A program made the translations under genes and the position numbers. Positions 1 to 10,500 of a stretch of 64,000 bases of DNA are shown here, one piece after another; position 1 is the first letter of the stretch, and every line of letters begins with the position of its first letter. Source of the DNA: Streptomyces sp. SW4 (GTDB taxonomy: Bacteria > Actinomycetota > Actinomycetes > Streptomycetales > Streptomycetaceae); contig QKWM01000004.1 of assembly GCA_003248315.1 (NCBI GenBank), positions 3,717,001 through 3,781,000 on the forward strand, given 5' to 3'. The notes beneath the pieces are model-generated. The model had not been told where the DNA came from. It did no database searches and saw only the letters and a program-made list of their open reading frames with translations.

Positions 1-1050
1 CACGGCCAGTTCTGCGAGCTTGTCCATGCTCACTTCGAGTCCCGCGAGGAGCGGCTGCTGCGCCGTGCTCGGCGCGACCGTGGCGGGCACGTCCTTCACC
101 GGCAGCCAGGTCGTCTCCAGCTTGACCGCACGGCGCCCCTTCGGCAGGACCTGCGCGTGCACGGCGACGTTCCGCCCGTGCGCGTGCTTCAGCTCCTGCC
201 GGTACAGCAGCCGCAGATGCTGCTCCTCGGGGCTCTCCTGGATGCGTCCGGGCTCGTCGGACAGCGGGTCGTCGATCGGCAGGAAGACGCTGGACTGCCC
301 GTCGAAGGAGGTGACTTCGAGCTTCGTCTGGAACAGCCACTGTCCGTCCCGCTGCTCGCGCGACTCCTCCAGCGCGTTGATCAACGACACGTCGACGAAG
401 CGCAGGTTGCCCGCGCCGTCGACCGTGCCGGGCCGCTCCCGCACGTGCACGTCGAGCCGGATGCAGGGAAGGTTCGGATCGCTCTCGTCGACGCCCTCCA
501 GGACCTTGCGGAGGGTGCCCGGCGCGTCGACGGGAATGTCCACCTCGTGCCGGACCGGCTCCCGCGACCATGTGCGGACCGTGCGACCGTCGTCGGTCCT
601 GCCGTCGCTCTGCCGGTACCGTCCCCACGAGGCGACCACACTGAGCATGCCCACGTCGGCCGGTACCAGGAAGCTCAGTCCCATGGACGACGCCCACAGC
701 CGTCCGGCCGCCTGAGGGGTGAGCCGGTCCGTGAGTTCCGCGTCCTGCCCGTCACCCTCCCCGCCGACCTCGGTCTCCGCCTGGCCGACCGCGACCTTCA
801 CCGGCTGGTCGGTCGGCGCGGGGCGGGGCCCGAGCAGCCCGACGAGGTAGCGGTCGCGGGGACCCGCGCTGTTGGGCGGCAGCGTTTCGGTCTCGTCGTC
901 CGCCCACGGCCCCAGGAGGTCCCATGAGATCAGCTTGCCGAGTTCCTCGCGGACGTCGTACGACGAGCCGGGCCGGAAGGTCTGGGGGACCTCGTCGACT
1001 GGGTGCGGAACGCCGGGTGTCGGAGCGGCGGCGTTCTGTGGTGACGGCAT
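1..1050 (-). CDS. drmA: DrmA-like DISARM helicase-family protein, N-terminal 350 codons (runs off the left edge)
   Basis: The minus-strand frame is open from an ATG at 1050 to position 1 without a stop, so the C-terminal part lies outside the window. A strong Shine-Dalgarno (GGGAGGG, about 8 nt upstream) sets the start. The first residues hold the pattern typical of DrmA N-termini: a conserved 'DLLGP' (about residue 40), then 'RYLVGLLGP', and later 'SMGLSFLVP' followed by 'ASWGRY'. In DISARM, DrmA is an SF2-type helicase acting with DrmB and DrmC; the helicase motifs would be in the missing part, so the call rests on the N-terminal pattern and on drmD/drmMI further up the same strand. In compact class 1 loci drmA usually follows drmMI directly; here about 6.5 kb of other genes intervene. 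The gene is divergent from the one at 1274, and a palindromic site lies between them. Confidence 0.55.
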   Translation of the reverse strand, partial: MPSPQNAAAPTPGVPHPVDEVPQTFRPGSSYDVREELGKLISWDLLGPWADDETETLPPNSAGPRDRYLVGLLGPRPAPTDQPVKVAVGQAETEVGGEGDGQDAELTDRLTPQAAGRLWASSMGLSFLVPADVGMLSVVASWGRYRQSDGRTDDGRTVRTWSREPVRHEVDIPVDAPGTLRKVLEGVDESDPNLPCIRLDVHVRERPGTVDGAGNLRFVDVSLINALEESREQRDGQWLFQTKLEVTSFDGQSSVFLPIDDPLSDEPGRIQESPEEQHLRLLYRQELKHAHGRNVAVHAQVLPKGRRAVKLETTWLPVKDVPATVAPSTAQQPLLAGLEVSMDKLAELAV

Positions 1051-1148
1051 GCGCGTTTCCCTCCCTGGGCGCCGATGGGCACCCGCGAACAACGATAGGG
1101 CGGTCCACCGACACGACGGTGTCCGCACAAACTGCGCACGCCAAGGAT

Positions 1149-1177
1149 GTCACTTGTGTACTGAGTTCACAAGTGAC
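1149..1177. promoter_or_regulatory. 10+10 bp perfect inverted repeat between drmA and the divergent gene
   Basis: GTCACTTGTG (1149-1158) and CACAAGTGAC (1168-1177) are exact reverse complements around a 9-base spacer. Read on the minus strand, the centre contains GTGAACTCAGTA (1170-1159), the core of a motif found upstream of three other transcription units of the island (15.3, 27.7 and 31.4 kb). It lies about 108 nt upstream of drmA and about 100 nt upstream of the plus-strand gene, so it may control both. Operator function is inferred. Confidence 0.6.
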
Positions 1178-1273
1178 TTCTTCTGTTGTCTCGCGTAGTG
1201 TGCGGACTGGAAGGCACCAGCTGACACATGGTCAATCATGGTGCAAGTAAGAGCAGTTGCTGAGGGGCGGGAA

Positions 1274-2847
1274 GTGGACAACGGCAGGGAGTTCTCCGAC
1301 GCCGGAGCCGAGTGGTGGGAGGGCATCATCCAGGAACTGGCGTACGAACTGGACTCCGCCTGCCCGGGGACGGAACGATTCCTCCCGAAGACCTGGGAGA
1401 CCTCACCCTCGTACAGGCCATGCTGATGGTCCGCACGGCGTTGCGCGACCAGCGGGTGACCGTGGCCACCGACATCGCCGACGAGCTCTACTCGCTCTGG
1501 CCGGACCGGGAACCACCCCTGGAGGCCTGCGCCGACCTGGTCGCACGCCTCCTCCGCCACCTGCACGAGCACGCGCTCCCGCTGCTGCGCTCCTGGCGCA
1601 CGTCCGACCTGTGGACCGGCCTCCTCCAGTTGTACGCCGCACGACGGGCGGCAGCCGTCGGCGCCCTGCGCACGGCGCGCGAACTGGACGAACGCTGGAT
1701 GCTCGACCCGCGTGCGATGAGCGACGGATCCTTGGACCGGCCCTTGGACCCGGGAGCCCGGTGGCAGTCCTTCGCCTCCTACCTGCGCACCACCCAGCGG
1801 GACAACGTCACGGGAGCCGCCCTCGGACTGCTGGACCGAGCCGCTGTCGCCCGGCACCTGAGCAGTTCGGCCCAGTGGCTCGGGGAGTACCTCGGAGAGG
1901 CCCGGCACCTCGTCGCACTCGGCAGTGAGGCGCAGGCCGCGGAACACGTCCGCCACCGGGCCGATGAGTTGAGCTCCGGCACGGGCGGCGGCCTCTGGAG
2001 GGACGTGGCGGCCGCGGCGGCGGACTACGCCCGAGTCTGGGAACGGGTGCGTGAGGGCCTCACGACCTACGAGCAGGAGCTGTTCCGGGCGGCGCACGAC
2101 GACCGGAAGCGCGACCAGGAGCTGATGCTGGAGGCCTACCTCGCGCGGGACGCCGGCGCCGGCCCCACCCGAGACCCCTCCTGCCGGGCTCGCAGGCGCC
2201 GGCACCGGGCTGGATGACGACCATGGTCGAACTGCGCGCGGGGACCGCCCGGGGCGCCACATCGAAGACCTTCACCTGGCACTCGCTCCCCGGCCACACC
2301 CCCTGGTGGTTCTGCGCGGTGCGCCCCGGCCCGAGGAACGCATGGCGGCCAGGCTCGGCCACGACGGCCGGATCCAGTTCGAGGTGGGCAAGGAACGGCC
2401 GGGAGACCTGCTCATCGGCCTCCCGGACGACGAACCGGAGAGCTTCCTCCACCACCTGCGCTTTCGGTACGACGAGGACGACCGCGACGACCTGTCCCGG
2501 TTGCTGATGCTCGCCACGACCGGATGGGCCCGACTCGACATCCTGGCCGCCAGGCAGGCGGGCGGACTCCGGACACTGCGCACGATCAGGGTGGACGTAC
2601 CCGAGCCGTTGAGGGACCTGTGCGGGGAGTACGCATACGCCAGGCTGAAGCGGCTGACCGAGATGGCGGACGAGCCCGGGGCGGAGTCCGCGGCGGCGGG
2701 GCAGGAGTGGTGTGGTACCGGGCTGCGGCTGGACGGACGAGAAGCGGAAGGCCCCTCACCCTACGAGGCCCCGCTGGCCGAGCAGGAGCGGGGGCTTCGG
2801 CGGTCTTCGACGGGGGACTGTTCCAGCGCGACGACACACTGTTCTGA
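1274..2847 (+). CDS. hypothetical helical protein divergent from drmA (frameshifted)
   Basis: Coding signal is continuous, but the frame changes three times (near 1370, 2160 and 2800). Rejoined, it gives a protein of about 520 residues ending in 'GGLFQRDDTLF'. The chosen start is GTG 1274, preceded by GGGGCGG a few bases upstream; an in-frame ATG at 1238 is the alternative. The first 300 residues look strongly alpha-helical and Arg/Leu/Ala-rich; the second half has an acidic stretch ('PDDEPESF', 'YDEDDRDD'). I recognise no catalytic motif and no family. It could instead be two adjacent genes split near 2215. Its position opposite drmA, with a shared palindromic site, suggests a role in the island, but that is inference. 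Confidence 0.5.
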
Positions 2848-2868
2848 TCGCGTGGCCGACTCCGGGGT

Positions 2869-3408
2869 TCAGGACCGCCCTGTCGGGGACGGACGACGAC
2901 CGACGTCCAGCTCGCACCAGACCGTCTTGCCCGAGGGCGGGTACGGCTCGACGCCCCAGCGGGTGGCGAGCGCCTGGACGAGCAGCAGCCCGTGCCCGCC
3001 CTCGGACTGCGCGGTGGCGAGGCCGTTGCACGGATCGGCGTATGTCCGGGCCCTCGCGGGCGGCTGCGGCAGGCACTCACCGCGCGGATCGGTCACCTCG
3101 ATCCGGAGTGCGGGAGACCGCTCGCCCTGTCGATCGGCCGGGGCCTCGTCCACCGTGAGCCGTAGCCGGAAACCCCGGCCGGGCACCCGCCCGTGCAGTA
3201 CCGCGTTCGACGCCAGCTCGGCGACGAGCAGCGCACCGGTCTGCGAGAGCTCCGTGCCGTGCGGCCAGCCCCAGGAATCGAACTGGTTCACCGCGAGAAG
3301 ACGGGCCAGCCGCGCGCCACGTCGGGTGGAGCTGAACTGCTGGGTGAAGGTCCGGGCGGGACGGTCAGGCCCGACGCGGGGAGGAGGGTAACTCGAAAGG
3401 GAATTCAC
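2869..3408 (-). CDS. ATP-binding protein, HATPase_c_2 / anti-sigma-factor-kinase-like
   Basis: An intact 179-residue protein of the small GHKL ATPase type common in Streptomyces. Visible motifs are 'LVAELASNAVLHG' (N box, residues about 63-75) and 'GGHGLLLVQALATRWG' (G box, about residues 138-153); 'RIEVTD' matches the G1 region. Relatives bind ATP and act as serine kinases on anti-anti-sigma factors or as stand-alone regulatory proteins. It is transcribed divergently from the XRE regulator and DUF397 gene; these three types usually sit together in Streptomyces, often in many copies. There is no membrane segment, so it is expected to be cytoplasmic. Confidence 0.85.
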   Translation of the reverse strand: MNSLSSYPPPRVGPDRPARTFTQQFSSTRRGARLARLLAVNQFDSWGWPHGTELSQTGALLVAELASNAVLHGRVPGRGFRLRLTVDEAPADRQGERSPALRIEVTDPRGECLPQPPARARTYADPCNGLATAQSEGGHGLLLVQALATRWGVEPYPPSGKTVWCELDVGRRPSPTGRS

Positions 3409-3567
3409 AACGTAACCGTCCCGTCACGCATTTAACGTGAACAGGGAGCTCGGAGGTACGTACCGCTGGTGTACGACCCGGGTTCGTGTCTGTACGGGCC
3501 GCCGACCGTGACGCGAAGGCCGCCGTGGGGGTTGGTCCGGTCCCTGCCGCGATCGAGGAGGGTGCGT

Positions 3568-4419
3568 ATGGGTGACCGCCAGACTGTCAGGCGCAAGGGC
3601 GGCGGAGGGGGAGGCGGTGACGATCGCCCCGGATCTGGACGGGGTACGGGAAACTGGTTAAACACTTCCGCGAACTGGCCGGACTCACCCAGTCGGAACT
3701 GGCCGACGCCGTGGGCTACTCGTGCGAGCAGGTGGCCTCCATTGAACAGGGCCGGCGCCCGGCCAAGGCGGCGTTCACGGACGCGGCGGAACGCGTGCTG
3801 AACGCGGGTGGCGCGCTGCGGGCCCTCCAGGAGGACGTGGACCTGGCGCGCCTGCCGCTGTTCTTCCAGGACTTCGCGGCGATCGAGGCGGAGGCGGTGA
3901 GCCGGTTCTCGTACGACCCGTTGCTGATTCCGGGCTGTTGCAGACGGAGGAGTATGCGCGGGCGTTGATCTCCGGGCACTGCCCGCCCTTGAGCGATGAG
4001 ACCATCGAGCAACACGTCGAAGCGCGTCTTGACCGGCAGCGGCTGCTGAGCCGAGAACCAAGCGTCGAGCTCTGCTTCATCATCGGCGAAGCAGCCCTTC
4101 ACAACCCCATTGGAGATGCCGATGTCATCCGCGTTGCGTTGAGGAAGATCCTCAAGCAGTCCGAGCTACGCAACGTCGAGGTGCAGGTGATGCCGACTGC
4201 TAAGGGCTTTCATCCAGGGCTCAATGGGCCGTTCGTACTGATGGAAACACTTGAACATCAACACGCCGGCTACATCGAATCGCAGGAGATCGGCGTGGTC
4301 GTGACCGACCCTTCGAAGGTCAGCGCGTTCGGGCTGCGGTATGGCAAGCTGCGGTCGCAGGCTCTCTGAACGTCATGGAGTCAGCGCGGCTCATCGAGCA
4401 ACTGGCAGGGGAGCTATGA
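3568..4419 (+). CDS. XRE-family regulator with DUF5753 domain (frameshifted)
   Basis: After an N-terminal tail with 'TVRRKG', a helix-turn-helix reads 'LAGLTQSELADAVGYS', then 'EQVASIEQGRRPAK', as in the DUF5753 family; the C-terminal domain includes 'AVSRFSYDPLLIPG', 'EEYARALISGHCPP', 'FIIGEAAL', 'FHPGLNGPFV' and 'VSAFGLRYGKLRSQAL'. The start is ATG 3568 with GGAGG upstream. The frame is broken near 3620-3650, at 3930 (LIPG/LLQTEEY join) and at 4365, where an extra 'CT' hides the normal tail ending in 'EQLAGEL'. The restored stop (4417-4419) overlaps the ATG of the DUF397 gene (ATGA). Such proteins are DNA-binding regulators partnered with DUF397 proteins; the target is unknown. A candidate is the shared island motif, with no direct evidence. 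Confidence 0.8.
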
Positions 4420-4628
4420 CTGTTGAACGTGAGCATCCGGCACCGTCTGGACTGATCTGGTTCAAGAGCAGCTACAGCGGGTCGGGGGGAGGTGACTGCG
4501 TCGAAGTCGCGATATCTCCGGCAACCGTGCACGTGCGTGACTCGAAGAGCAGCCTCGGACCGCAGCTCGCGCTTGCGTGCACGGTCTGGGAGGCCTTCCT
4601 TGCCCTGGCGAAGGCAACGAGCAGTTGA
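4416..4628 (+). CDS. DUF397 small partner protein
   Basis: A 70-residue protein with the DUF397 hallmarks 'WFKSSYSGSGGGDCVEVA' (residues about 15-32) and 'VHVRDSK'. It starts at the ATG that overlaps the stop of the upstream XRE regulator, so translation is probably coupled. In Streptomyces, DUF397 proteins are almost always encoded beside XRE/DUF5753 regulators and appear to modulate them. It is intact and cytoplasmic. Confidence 0.9.
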   Translation: MTVEREHPAPSGLIWFKSSYSGSGGGDCVEVAISPATVHVRDSKSSLGPQLALACTVWEAFLALAKATSS

Positions 4629-4639
4629 TGGCTGATTGG

Positions 4640-7487
4640 TCACCGGTGCTTCCACAGAGCGCGTAGGCGCAGCACGTCCACGGCCCACTCGCTCCGGAGA
4701 GCCGCATCCGAGAGGGGAACGTCCCGGCCGAGGGAGAAGGCCACGTGCCGGTACAAGGGATGGATTTCGCCGTCTCCCACGACGATGAGGCTCGACAACA
4801 GGGGCTCATCGGCCGGAGTGTCACGGTCGACAGCGACGAGGACCTCGCCTTGATCATCCGGGTGAAGGCGAGGAAGGACGCTCTCCCGAGCCGCCGTCGT
4901 AGGTCACTCCATGTTGTCAGGGACCGACCCCGTGCGGTCTGCTCCAGCAAAGGGCGCACGACGGAGGCAAGATGGAGAATCTGTGACCGGGAGAGCCGCC
5001 CTTCGGTTACAGGCTCGCCCTTGGACGGATCGCTGCCTGAAGTGAGCTGCTCCGCTTCGCGTCGCGCCTGGAGGTGGTGCTGCCATTTGGCGAGATCCTT
5101 GCGCTCGGAGTCGGACAGCGTGACGCGTTCGCTCAATGCCTCCGCTTCCGCAAGCAGGGCCGCCAGGCCGTCGGTGCCGATGGTGTCCTTCTCTTCCCGC
5201 ATCTGGTGGATCAGACGACGGCAGCGCTTGAGAAGCGCCGAGGAACGGTTGGGTTGCTGCACGCCCACCCACGTCCTCATCTCCGCGACGATCGCCTGGT
5301 TCCGGTGCTGGGCTGCGGGAGACAGTTGCGTTCTGTGGAGGGGACCGGCCATGCGGTAGATCTCTTCCGCCCGGTCGACGTCGAGCACGCGCTGAGCCTC
5401 CCTGAACTGCTCGACGAGCGAGTCGAACTGTTCAGCGGCCACCTCCTTGGGCGACTTGTGTACCGCTGCTTCGGTCGGCTGCGCCGAGGGCGCAGGCTCG
5501 GTGGCGACAGGCGGTGAAGCCGGTTGTGCAGGCTCGGGCGTCTCTGTCTTGGGAACCGGCTCGGGGTGAAGTGGTCCTCCGTTGTCCTGATGGCCCGCAG
5601 CAAGAGCTGAGCATGGTGACTCAGCGAACCACTGTGATTATTCAACTGGTCGACGTAGGTTGTCCCCTTAGCCTTTGCGGCGTAGTGAGCATCGAGGCGT
5701 GCCCTTGCTTTCTTCATGGCCTTGGACAGCCTGGTGTGAGCGGGGCCACTTGTCACACGCAACAACTCTTGCCCACGGGCCATGGCGCTGATGAGCTCTT
5801 GGAGACCGTCTTCCAGCATCTTTAGACGCCGTGAATTGGGAGTAGTCAGACCCCCTTTGGATCGTGGCATCGCCGGAGGTTCGGATGCCCGGCCATCGGC
5901 ACCGATGGCCAGCCGGGCCGGGATCATGCGGACACGTGATGTGCTATGGGCGTGGTAGGCGCGATCCTTCTCGCGGTCACACCACAGCCTCAAGGTGACG
6001 TCATCGGCGGGTGGATGAAGCCCGAGTTCACGGTTGATCGTGGTCATATCCGGCAGCGGGCGGCCGCCGGAGTCGCGTACCAGAGCCGACAGTACGGGCT
6101 TGTCCGGGGTGACGGGACGATCAACGGCGATGAGGAGGTCCCGGCGTTCGGCGGGGGACAGCCGCATCAGGTTGAGTTTGGCAACAGCTCCCAGCGTGCT
6201 CCACGTCGTTGGGGTGCGACGCCTGGCGAAATCTTCCAGCGCTTTGCGAACCCGGACCACCATTTCCGGATCCGGCCTTGTGGGAGCAGCACCACTCGAT
6301 GATTGCGTTGAGCCGACTCGGCCGTATACGGCAGTGGCCTGCTCCGTGGCGGTGCGCTGGGCGGGACAGGAACGTCTGACGCTCTCCCCACCCGTTGGGG
6401 AAGAGCGATGCCGGGGCGCCACAAACCGGTGCGCTCCGCTTCGATGCCGCCGAGCTGAACGACGCCATCGGCCCGCACCGCCCACTGCACGCCGTCTCGC
6501 GGATCGGGATCGGTGAGGAGGAGACGGGCCACTCCGTACAGCCGGTATACATACCGCTCGCCCGGCATAGGGACGTCATCCGGAAGGGACACGTGCGCTC
6601 GGATGATCCTGCTGCCGGCGGGCTTCACGTCCGCGGTGATGATGTAGCGGCCCTCGGCCGCGAGTGGGGAGTGCTTCGGTGCCGGCGCTTTGGTGTCGAT
6701 GGCGAAAACGATCTGGTCGGCCCGGAGGGGGAACGTTGCGGGCCGGAGCCAGGCACCTTTACCGCGCTGAATCGCACTGTCGTCGCTGAGTAACTCCTCC
6801 AGTGCTGGCGTGACCAGCCCGTCAGGAGTGAGTCGGCAATCGTCGAGAGCTGACCAGACGACAGGCCGATCGGCACGTTCGACCCCGATCAGAACGCGTC
6901 GGTCCGAGCCGTGCGTCTCACATTTCACGCGGAGTGCGTAGCCCTGCCGTTGCACCATGTTGGCGGAGATGGGCCCTTCGGCGCCGAAGACCCAGTCCAT
7001 CTGTTCAGACGATGTGCTGAGTTCTTGTTCGGCCCGGTACCAGGTGCGGTAGTCCTGGGGCAGAGCTGGAAACGCATCCGTTGGCGAGTCTTGGGCAGCC
7101 ACAAGTCCACCGCATCGCCGGGACTGGTTCCGAGGTTGCGAAGCTCGGCTTGAACCCGAATCCCCTGTGCCTTGAGCCAGGCCGTCAGGTCCCTCTTGAT
7201 GAAGAGATGGTCGGCGCTGTCGGCGCCGTTCGCGACGCGATGACACACGGGAGCAGTGCCGGTGTGGTCCGGGTAGTGGGCGAAGTGGCAGACCTTGGTC
7301 TCGTACCGCTTGGTCATCAGCTCCCCGCCACAACCGCCGAGCAGCGTGCCGCACCAGAAGCGCTTGCCGTGGAAGTGCCGGCGGAACCGATCGAGGTTGT
7401 GCGGCTCTTCGGGAGGATGACGGGCTGGTCCGAGTCCTTCGTGCCGATGACGGCAGTCTGAACGAGCCGGGTGTCGACGACAGCCAT
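4640..7487 (-). CDS. large CoiA-like nuclease-domain protein with duplicated C-terminal helical domain (frameshifted)
   Basis: About 950 codons once several frame breaks are rejoined (near 7415, 7065, 6410, 5540 and 4850). The N-terminal ~130 residues resemble the CoiA family: 'FWCGTLLGGCGGEL', 'CHFAHYPDH', 'SADHLFIKRDLTAWLK', then 'VQAEL' and 'GDAVDLWLP', which supply the His, Lys, Glu and Asp expected of that restriction-endonuclease-like fold. A beta-rich middle part follows. Then a domain of the form 'RTPTTWSTL...RLSPAERRDLLIAVDRPV' occurs, and a second copy ('RSLTTWSDLRRRL...DDQGEVLVAVDRDTP') lies near the C-terminus after a charged, coiled-coil-like stretch. The protein ends 'LRLRALWKHR'. 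It lies between drmMI and drmA on their strand, so an accessory DNA-processing role is plausible. The start is ATG 7487 (GGAG upstream). Confidence 0.6.
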
Positions 7488-7545
7488 GACGCGCTCCACT
7501 GGGCGGGAGTGAATGGGGTCTGGGTGTTGCGCGTGGGGGAAGAGC

Positions 7546-7580
7546 GGGTCGCCGCCCGGTGTTGTGAGTGGCGGCGACCC
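7546..7580 (-). terminator. hairpin between drmMI and the CoiA-like gene
   Basis: GGGTCGCCGCC (7546-7556) and GGCGGCGACCC (7570-7580) form a perfect 11-bp stem with a 13-base loop, just beyond the drmMI stop. On the minus strand it is followed by a pyrimidine-rich run but no clear T tract. It is probably a terminator or attenuator separating drmD-drmMI from the downstream gene. Confidence 0.6.
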
Positions 7581-7593
7581 GGCGGTGTTTCAA

Positions 7594-10500
7594 TCAGAAG
7601 AGAGAATCCTGCGGCGGAAAGATCCCGTTGTCCTCGAATTTTTGAACTGGGTCGCCCTCCTCGGCGCAGAGAATTTCCTCCCGTTGCATTATTTTCTTCG
7701 CTGCGCCCTTCCCTCGCCTCCCATTGCTGCCGGACTTTCCTTTGTGAAGTCCGGCAGCGACCTCGGCGGCGTAGCGCTCGTGATTCAACTCGCGGAGGCG
7801 GTCAATGATTTCGGTGCGGACGATGAGTCCCACGGTATAACGGGTGCCTTGATCGGTCTCATGGAATCCGTGTTCCAAACGGTTGGATGTTTCCAAGAGG
7901 TCGTCCCAGCCGTATGCCCTGGCAGCAGCCTCGTCGATCTGTTGCAACAGAACACGAAGGCTAACAATTTCATGATCTTCGTTTTTTTGATCATTCAACA
8001 TGTTGTAAATGCTGGTTAGCCCCACCCTTCGCTCGATGCTGATTCTGCGACGTTCAACGTGAAATTTTTCCCCCACGTCTCGTAGTTCGCTGGTGAGGGG
8101 TGGGAAAGGGAATGATGCGAAGGTGCCAGAAAGCGAGTAAGTGGGGAGGGCGCCTGCGGCTCCCGCTCCAGATAGCCAGGCTTGGTGTATTGATGAGCAC
8201 AGTGTCGCCAGAAAAGCGGCATCGCTTGAGGCGAATACAGCCAACTTGTGCTGGTAAACCTGCCCATTGGCGGTGAATTCTGGATAGAAGTTCCTGCTAT
8301 TGGTCATCACGATGACTCGATCAAGACCGCTAATTGCCCGATAGAGTTCCGGGCGGTGGCGGGCATGACGCCACCAAGAAGTGCTCGGAATTTGACTGGT
8401 CGGCGTAATTCCCAATTGCCTGGCGACGTGTTGCATGCATGCCGGATAGTTTCTTGCTTCCTCGTACGGCATGTCCCGGAAGTCGATAACCCAGCGGCTT
8501 GCGGTTGCCCCTGGTCGCTGGTTTACGTCTCGGCCGCCAAGGAAAGGGCGAATTATTTCACTGCTGCGCGCGTCAAGTTTTTCCAGGATATTTTTTTCCT
8601 CTTCCGAGATAATGAATCCCGGCCCGTCTGCCTTTGATCCTTCGAAAGCTATTCCTGAATTTTCTGCCAAGGGCTTTCTGCTCTCAGTTGACCGCGAAGT
8701 CGGCAGCAAATGAGGCGTCACGCCGTGGACGGGCCTCCCGTTCAATTTTGCTTGTGTCTGCAGATCGGTCGCTCGTGCGGTCCAGATCGCACAGTAGTCA
8801 ATATTGGCATTTTTTGAAGGCCATGGGCGCATTGATTCGGCAACTCGAATTTTTCGCCCCAAGCTCTCAATTTTTGCTAGTCCTGCCTTCGCGGTGTCCC
8901 CATAAGCTAGAGTCTGGGTTGCGATTAGTCCGCACTGTCCTGAAAGCTTCAAAAGCTTGTGAGAGCGGAGGAAAAAGAAAGCTACGAGATCCGCCTTGTC
9001 TGTTCCTGTGCCTGCAATGGTTTCCGCGGCGTTTTTGCGGTACGAGTCGCCAGAGGTGCCTTTAATTTTTGTTCCCTGAAGAAAAGGCGGATTCCCGATC
9101 ACCGCATCAAACCCACCCCCCTCAAACACCTCCGGAAACACCAACGGCCAATGCACCGGCTCCCTCTCGAACCCGCCTTCCGGCAGATCCGTGGCGAGCC
9201 ACTCCCGTGCCAGCGAGCGGGCCTCCTCCGTGGCTCCCTCAAGCCCTTTCGCCACGGCGAAGCCCATGCCCGCCGCGGCCATGGGAGCCTCGGACCGCTT
9301 CAGGGACCAGCCGTGCCGGGCCATCTCCTTCTTCAGGGACTCCCGAGCCGGCAGTGGACCACTGCCGTGCGAGGCAAGAGCGGCCCCCGCCGTCAGGTCG
9401 GCGAGAAGGTTGACCCGCTTCGCCCGCTCCTGGACGTCCGCCAGTATCGTCCGCTTGTCCGCGATGTCCTTCAGCGTCTCGCCCGGCATGTCACCGATCC
9501 GCTTGCGGTCCTCGGCGAGTTCGTGGACCAGCTCGCGCACGCCCGCCGTGAAGTCGATGACGCCCCGCTTGTGCCGCTCGCGGCCCCGCCGGGCGTCGAG
9601 GTCCATGACCTCCAGCTGTTCCAGGGACGTGATGCCCAGCAGCGAGTCGCCCGCCACCAGCCGGTCGTCCAGGAACGTGAAGGGCCGTTCCGGGTCCATG
9701 GAGATCAGCCACAGCGACAGCTTGGCCATCTCCACGGCCATCGGGTTGATGTCCACGCCGTAGAGGCAGTGCTCGATGATCAGGCGTCGAGCGCGGATCA
9801 CGACCGGGTCGCTCTCCGCGTCCGCCGCCGTGACCGCGCCCGCCTGGTCGCGGTGGCTGCCGCGGAAGGCCAGGGCCTCCTCGTCCTCCTCCTCGACCCA
9901 GGCGTCGATCAGCTTGTCCGCGAGGTAGCGGCAGGCGGCGACCAGGAACGCCGCCGACCCCATCGCGATGTCCGCGACCTTGAGCTTGAGGATCTCGTTC
10001 GCTTTGACGAGCTTCCACTGTTTCTTGTCCGCCGTCTGCAGCGGGCCCGGACGGTAGACCAGCGGCTCCAGCGCTCCCTCGGCGACCTGCTGGGCCAGGG
10101 CACGCGGCGTGTAGTGGGTGCCGGTGTTCTTGCGGAGGCGGGACTCCGTGACGTACAGGCCGTCCTCCGGGATCACCACGGGCAGGCCGCGCAGGTCCTC
10201 GCGGAGCAGGCCGTGGAAGGGGAGGATGCGTTCGGCGAGTTCGCGGTCATTCTCGGTCACCGCGAGCAGGCGGTGAAGGGCCTTGCCTCGCGCCTGTTCG
10301 TCGCCGGGGGCGAGCAGCTTCTCCATCTTCGACGCCGTGGCCGGCGGCTTGGGGTCCTTGAAGCGCTCGTACAGCTTCTTCGCGAGGCCGGGCAGGTCGG
10401 GCTTCTGACCCGGGACGGCGCGCGCGCCCACGCCGAACGGCGCCGCCAGTTCCTCCAGTTTGGTGAGGCCCACCTCGTGTTCCAGGCCGGGCTTGCCGAT

